Source: Fremontodendron californicum (lineage: Eukaryota > Streptophyta > Magnoliopsida > Malvales > Malvaceae). From it: a stretch of 64,000 bases of DNA. The stretch spans positions 5,001 through 69,000 of the forward strand of contig JAULJL010000040.1 of assembly GCA_030761205.1 (NCBI GenBank). The letters run 5' to 3'. This document shows positions 59,437 through 64,000 of this stretch, one piece after another. The stretch's first letter is position 1, and the number at the start of each line of letters is the position of its first letter. The translations under genes and the position numbers were made by a program. A model generated the notes under the pieces. The model was not told where the DNA came from, ran no database searches, and saw only the letters and a list, made by a program, of their open reading frames with translations.

Positions 59437-61100
59437 TAATGGCATGGGTCTAAGTCAGGCTGAGGACAATAAACCAAGCGCTTCTTGGGAGGCAACCCAA
59501 AAGGATGGAGAGCATCTATTATATCAGATTTGCATATTCCTTACTCTCCATCATTCTATCTTTTATTGTTTTTCTTTTCTTTTGTTTAATAGTTCTTTTC
59601 TCTTACATATAATTCTTGCATTAGGGGATAATAGCATTACATTGAGGACAATGTAAAAATTATGTGTGGGGGGGAAGAATTTAGGATTTTATTTAGAGTG
59701 TTTTGTTTTATGTTGTTTTTAGTGTGTTTTAGTTACTTTCAATACTATGATGAGATATGAATTGCATAAGTCTAAAACAGATTTATTAGTGAGAAGATTT
59801 TCATGAGAATTGAACTTGATATCAACCTTTTTATGACCCAATGTTAATATGATATGTTGATTGAGAAAGAAGCATGTTTAGACTTAATCGGACTTGTATA
59901 ATCATCCTTGTGAGTTTTTTTTTTTGAGCCTATAATGATTGATGCATTATACAAATCAATCTAATTTCTTTCTTGAGTGCTCTTATGATTACATGATTCT
60001 CTAGAACTTGCTTTAGACCTTGTTGAGACTATATTGATGCATGTGACAACATGAATATGATAGAGGCATTAGGATTTTTAGCCAGGGCCAAACAGCCATC
60101 CCTTATTGATGTTACAAGAGAACACACCCTTAGTGAACCAATTTGAGCCTACATTGAATAAGCTATCTCTTTGGTAACCATAAATTGTCCCTAACCTAAA
60201 TATACTTATATCTTTACCTTTGTTCCAAAGATGAATTAGCATGTTTTGAGACAAGTTGCAAAGACAAGGAAGATCTATTGAAAATTTGGGTTAGAAACAA
60301 GAAATAAGTGTGGGGGGGAAAGAAAAGAAAAGTCAAGAGAAAAAGAAATGGAATACTGGCAAATACATTCCTATGAAAAAAAAAATATGAATCATCTCTT
60401 GAATTTGTGGAAAAAGAAAAAGATGTTACAAAGTTGTTTAGAATGAAGAAAAGGCCCAACATGAATATTCGGCCTAGGTAACTATGTACTTGTAAAGTGT
60501 TTTGAGAAGTTTCTTTGTATGATCTTATTATGTCTCTAAACTTTATGAACTCTTTGGAACCTTTGTGATATCTTTATCCTTTTGTTCTTCAACCACATTA
60601 CAAACCCCTTGGCCCCATTACAACCTTGATTAAAGACCTCTTGATTCATGAAGTTGTATGATCTAAATAGTGGAGAATAGGTGGACAAGCAAGAATATGG
60701 TAGAACTGTTTTCATGAGATTGATTGAGTGTAAACACTTCACCACTACTTTAAAGAGTGAAAATCATGAGGGTATCCCATGTGAGAAGTTGAGATTAAAT
60801 TTGAACATGCACTATTTTGATTGAGATATGTTATGTTAATTTTAGCTTAACTCAAACCATTTACTATCAAGCATGATTTTTTGTGAAACTCTTTAAGCTA
60901 TTGATTAGTTTATAAGACTTGTTCAATGATTGTCTCTAATTTGTATTGAAAGAGGATTAAATTAGGTTTTATTATTTTGTCGCTATTTGATTTTGCTCGA
61001 GGACTAGATGTAAATATAATTTTTTTTTAACCCCGGTTAAATGGCGGATAACGGTACTCTGTGATTATTTAAGTCGGTTCCATCAGCTACCCACAAAACT
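59437..61100 (+). other. Element C post-pol region, proximal part
   Basis: Non-coding. It contains an Athila-typical pre-3' segment (GCGCTTCTTGGGAGGCAACCC at 59478), the dyad ACATTGAGGACAATGT (59639-59654) with a G-tract (GTGTGGGGGGGAAG), and a second G/A tract at 60308-60335. No credible gene. An env-like ORF, often found here in Athila elements, was not recognised. Confidence 0.7.
59639..59654. other. Post-pol dyad motif, first copy
   Basis: ACATTGAGGACAATGT is a perfect inverted repeat (ACATTG/CAATGT) around GAGG, followed nine bases later by a G-run. The same motif recurs at 62791-62806 after the LOG-like ORF. Confidence 0.7.
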
Positions 61101-61118
61101 GATATTGTATATAAATTT

Positions 61119-61149
61119 CTCTTTCAATTTCTCTTTCATTTTTTTCAGG
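61119..61149 (+). promoter_or_regulatory. Putative 3' splice acceptor before the zinc-finger ORF
   Basis: A long pyrimidine tract (TTTCTCTTTCATTTTTTTCAG, AG at 61147-61148) ends one base before ATG 61150. This is a near-ideal plant acceptor and suggests expression from a spliced subgenomic RNA. Splicing itself is an inference. Confidence 0.5.
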
Positions 61150-61758
61150 ATGGATGATATTCTCACAAGATTGCAGAAACGATTTCCTCCTTTTCCTCGA
61201 AATATTTTACTGAAGCTTTACCAAGTTCGATTTGAAAGATTAAGAATGCTTATGCACAAAGGGATTCCTGAAGACATACGTTGGATAATTGAAGTCAAGG
61301 TACGTGAAGATGAATATCTTCCTGTTTTGCATTTACCAGGTACAGGTAGAAGCACTTTTGCAAAGAAGCGACGAGCAAAGCGCATGAGTTCAAACTGCCA
61401 CAAATGTGCATGATGGACGTGTAACGGTAAATGTCGTTCTATTGGGATTCCGTCCTCTAATCGAGATGATAAAATTGAATTCATTAAGGATGGACTGAGT
61501 AAGGAGAATTTGGATAATATCCAACTTTCTCTTGAGACGCATCCTAGTGGAGACGTACAAAGAGAAATTCTTGATTTATGGCCGCAATTCCAAAGGGAAT
61601 GGCAACATCTTGGGAATCTGATGTTAAAAGACCCTGTTTGCCAGCTTGTAAGAAAACTGGATGGGAAGCATATCCTCGACTCATAGAAGGCGCTTAAGCC
61701 GTTTCTGGACGTAAAACCAGAGGAAGATGTGAGCCACAATCACAACTACAATAAATGA
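61150..61758 (+). pseudogene. Small basic zinc-finger protein resembling carlavirus-type nucleic-acid-binding proteins, with in-frame stops
   Basis: From ATG 61150 the frame gives 87 codons: a hydrophobic/basic N-terminal part (ILLKLYQVRFERLRMLMHKG, IPEDIRWIIEVKV), then GRSTFAKKRRAKRMSS, and a Cys-x2-Cys pair directly followed by TGA 61411-61413. In the same frame a second pair, Cys-x3-Cys, follows, and the frame stays open to TAG 61684-61686, then TGA 61756-61758. A basic KKRRAK-type cluster next to a Cys-rich finger is the layout of the nucleic-acid-binding, silencing-suppressing proteins of carlaviruses and relatives (family knowledge). The resemblance rests on layout and local motif only. 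Alternatives: an unrelated small zinc-finger protein, or a retroelement-specific ORF. Confidence 0.45.
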
Positions 61759-62011
61759 CTTCTCAGCTTTTGGTTTGATTTGCAATAACTTCATTTCGGT
61801 TTAATTTACGTGTTGTTCGATTTGTGTAATTATTCTCGTTTTTTTTTTTGCATTGGTCTTTACGGTTGAATTTTCTTCTCTTTTTGATTTTCTTCCTGAA
61901 ATCACGCAAAAATCTTTTGTTAGGTTAACATTTTCTTCTGACAGGTCAAATACAATTTCGGCGACATTATTACTCTTGTCTGATTCACTACTCAGTCCTC
62001 TATATATTATA

Positions 62012-62033
62012 CCATGTACTCATTCTCTTTCAG
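62012..62033 (+). promoter_or_regulatory. Putative 3' splice acceptor before the LOG-like ORF
   Basis: TACTCATTCTCTTTCAG, with AG at 62032-62033, lies 15 bases before ATG 62049. It parallels the acceptor before the zinc-finger ORF. Confidence 0.45.
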
Positions 62034-62048
62034 GCACTCAAAAAAAAA

Positions 62049-62696
62049 ATGGAAAGTACTTCGTCCCAGCACATTGAAAAAATTTGTGTCTTTGGAGGCG
62101 CTTATCTAGGGAAAAATAAAATATTAGCTGATGAAGCCATAAGAGTTGGAGTAATACTTGCCCAACAAAAGATCCAGTTGATTTATGGAGGCGGTAGTAC
62201 GGGTTTAATGGGAGCAGTCGCTACAACAGCACACGCCGGAGGAAGTCCAGTTCTAGGAATCGTGCCAAAACTATTCACAGGTTTTTGTGGACCTACCGTG
62301 GGTAAGGAAATACAAGTCTGGAGTATCCCTGAACGGATGACAATCATGTACCATTGTGCCGATGCATTCATTGCTTTACCAGGAGGTCTGGGTACATTGG
62401 AAGAAATAGCTTGCGTGGCTTCTTGGTCATCTTTGGTCACAAAAAAGAAACCCATTGGTTTGCTTAATATTAATGGTTATTTTAGTAATTTGCTTTCATA
62501 TTTAGATAATGCTGTGGAAAATGGATTCATGTTTTCAGAGGCAAGGAGAACCGTAATTTCTGCTACAACCATTGAAGATTTACTCAAAAAGCTCCAAGCT
62601 TATGAGTATTTACCTGCTACGGTTGTTTCGCAAACGCTCGGAAAAAGAACAAGAGATATAGACAAGCAAGGAGTGGATTGCACTTTGTCTTTGTGA
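62049..62696 (+). CDS. LOG: LOG-family cytokinin riboside 5'-monophosphate phosphoribohydrolase-like protein, intronless
   Basis: LOG enzymes release active cytokinin bases from cytokinin nucleotides in the cytosol. This 215-residue ORF, of typical LOG length, has KICVFGGAYLGKNK (Rossmann start), YGGGSTGLMG at 46-55 and PGGLGTLEE at 111-119, the family's phosphoribohydrolase motif. The segment normally reading M-H-x-R-K is P-E-R-M at 94-97: the Arg is kept, the Lys is Met. The frame is undamaged, unlike the retroelement genes around it, which suggests recent capture or selection. It has no introns, whereas LOG genes in plants usually have several (family knowledge). A splice acceptor precedes it and a dyad and G-tract follow. 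Whether it is active is unknown. Confidence 0.9.
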   Translation: MESTSSQHIEKICVFGGAYLGKNKILADEAIRVGVILAQQKIQLIYGGGSTGLMGAVATTAHAGGSPVLGIVPKLFTGFCGPTVGKEIQVWSIPERMTIMYHCADAFIALPGGLGTLEEIACVASWSSLVTKKKPIGLLNINGYFSNLLSYLDNAVENGFMFSEARRTVISATTIEDLLKKLQAYEYLPATVVSQTLGKRTRDIDKQGVDCTLSL

Positions 62697-64000
62697 CATT
62701 ATCTAACATTTTGTTTGTTGTGTCTCAGTTATAATAAGTGGTTAGCAACCTCTGCAGGTAATATCTCCTAAATTCTACCTTTAAAATTTGACATTGGGGA
62801 CAATGTCATATTTTAGTAGGGGGTAAGGGACATATTTTGCTAATTTGTAAAAAAAAAAAAAAAAAAAAAAGATAATAAAAAAAAAATATTGTTGTGTTTT
62901 AAGCCATTTAGAAGTATTCATTCTGAACAAGGTCTGAGTAAGGGAGACTTGAGACATACCTTGTCAGTTTGATTTAATCTTTTCAAAAAAAAAAAAAAAA
63001 ACACTATCTGGTCCGTTTATTATCTGCATGTGTTTTACTACTTTCGTGTATGTATTTTTTTTTTTTTTAAGTATTAGTATAATCTTGGCAAGCATGTGGA
63101 TAAAGCAATAGAGTTACAAAGGCTTTAATTAAGTTATCTAGGTTATTTTCAATTTGGTTTTCTGAAAATTGAATATTTTTGATGATCAAATGTCTTTGAG
63201 ATTGTTCTTGGCAGATCGGTTCGATTTTTGTTGGAATGTGAATTCATGGTGAGCCTTTGGAAAGCCACGGAAAACTGGGAAGACATAGTAAGTTTACTTT
63301 TTCTCTTCATTCCACATGCAGATTTAGGTCATCACATAGATGCTTGCATCTATACATGATCTGATCTTAGAACAAAGTCACTATCCAGAAAGCCCCTTAT
63401 CTTTGCCCCCCTTACATTAGGAGCCCATAGGTTGTAAACCTTCGGGTTGGATCCCTAGATATGAACTCCATAAATTATGCCAAAGTGAACGGATACGATT
63501 CCGACCCCCATTCCCTTTTTATACTTTTATGATAATATTTGTGATCATTGGGTTTGGGATTGTGTGTTTCCTTCTTGTTTATTTTGTTATCTTTTGAAAT
63601 CTGAAAAAAAAAGGGAATAATGCAAAAGAGGGTAGTTAGAATGAGTGACTGTTTTTAGAGTCGTGAACTTCGAACTTATTGATGCCAAAACAATGTTGTG
63701 ATGAGTTGAGAAAAAGATGCTGAAAAAAAGAGTTGATGAAAATCTGTCTTGTTTGATCAATTGAATGAAAAGAAAGAAAAAGAAAGTATGGAATCCAATG
63801 TGATTTCTGAAAAAAAAAAAAAAAAAAAACAAGAATGATGATTATGAATAAATGTGATTGTGCATAAAAGATGTCCCAATGAGGGCACAAATCAAAAGAA
63901 AATCACTTGTGCTTAAAAAAAAAATCAGAATTCAAGATTCGAGGTTCTTCATTATAGAGAGGTTTTTAAATTTCTATTTTCTTTGGATCGAGTCTTTTCT
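62697..64000 (+). other. Region after the LOG-like ORF, no gene seen
   Basis: AT-rich DNA with three poly(A) runs (62849-62870, 62984-63001, 63810-63829), the second copy of the dyad (62791-62806) with G-tract AGTAGGGGGTAAGGGA (62815-62830), and no ORF with protein features. It is probably the continuing post-pol DNA of element C. The 22-base poly(A) 152 bp after the LOG stop could also be the tail of a processed retrocopy. Confidence 0.55.
62791..62806. other. Post-pol dyad motif, second copy
   Basis: ACATTGGGGACAATGT is the same perfect inverted repeat as at 59639-59654 with one base changed in the loop, and is again followed by a G-rich tract. Confidence 0.65.

Larger units (their letters stand above)
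52327..64000 (+). mobile_element. Element C: Athila-group Ty3/gypsy retrotransposon with accessory ORFs (runs off the window)
   Basis: Parts are the 5' LTR (52327-53993), tRNA-Asp-type primer-binding site, gag-protease, RT-RNase H-integrase, and a long post-pol region with a zinc-finger ORF and a LOG-like ORF. The gag, the DLGAS protease and the VFMDDF catalytic motif are those of Athila elements. No copy of the LTR start TGATAACTCG is seen downstream to 64000, so the 3' LTR is outside. The assignment of 61100-64000 to this element is an inference from the absence of a boundary. Confidence 0.82.

Noticed and set aside
62049..62870. LOG-like ORF as a simple processed retrocopy with poly(A) tail unrelated to element C
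   Set aside because: Not excluded, but the A-run follows an element-type dyad and G-tract, and no flanking duplication was found, so linkage to the element was preferred.
59450..64000. 3' LTR of element C
   Set aside because: No second copy of TGATAACTCGTATAATTATA or of the LTR body was found up to the window end.

Overview
The window is plant nuclear DNA, almost certainly from a eudicot. It is AT-rich, has no bacterial-type gene organisation, and is filled by nested Ty3/gypsy LTR retrotransposons plus fragments of plant genes (proteasome alpha subunit, starch branching enzyme, PP2C, a LOG-type cytokinin enzyme). No ordinary intron-containing host gene was found. The species cannot be named. 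A Tat/Ogre-type element, a CRM-like chromovirus and an Athila element stacked together suggest pericentromeric heterochromatin (inference).

Layout. Five elements are nested. Element A (minus strand, autonomous Tat/Ogre lineage) is the host: part of its 3' LTR (1-2486), polypurine tract, minisatellite-bearing 3' UTR, integrase, second (archaeal-type) RNase H, RNase H, reverse transcriptase, an Ogre-like intron, protease and gag C-terminus (down to 10819). It continues at 44713-47510 with the rest of gag and the C-terminus of ORF1. Element D (plus, 10820-44712, target duplication GTATG) split the gag of A. Element E (plus, 19635-37294, target duplication CTCTC) is inserted in D. D and E have LTRs of 4.7-5.2 kb, the same primer-binding site and polypurine tract, and no coding capacity beyond a gag zinc-knuckle relic. 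They are large non-autonomous derivatives of the A family. Element B (plus, about 47510-52326, chromovirus, probably CRM-like) interrupted ORF1 of A. Element C (plus, 52327 to beyond 64000, Athila group) interrupted B near the end of its RNase H. The 3' ends of B and C and the 5' end of A lie outside the window.

Two features stand out. First, each LTR of E carries a chimeric cassette of about 1.9 kb made of intronless pieces of at least four unrelated host genes: 20S proteasome alpha subunit (PAF type), a probable DEAD-box helicase N-terminus, two parts of starch branching enzyme I, and a PP2C fragment. Because it lies inside the LTR it is present twice and was copied with the element. Second, Athila element C carries accessory ORFs where an env-like gene is expected. 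One is a small basic zinc-finger protein resembling the nucleic-acid-binding proteins of carlavirus-like plant RNA viruses (broken by in-frame stops). The other is a full-length intronless LOG-family cytokinin phosphoribohydrolase ORF. Each is preceded by a consensus-looking 3' splice acceptor, and the pair is flanked by copies of the same post-pol dyad motif. This is the best candidate for an undescribed system: a retrotransposon carrying a silencing-suppressor-like gene and a cytokinin-activating gene.

Most retroelement ORFs are damaged by frameshifts and stops, so mobility would depend on relatives elsewhere. The LOG-like ORF, the A gag segment and the C gag are the cleanest reading frames. 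Everything not listed as coding is LTR, UTR or tandem-repeat DNA of these elements.
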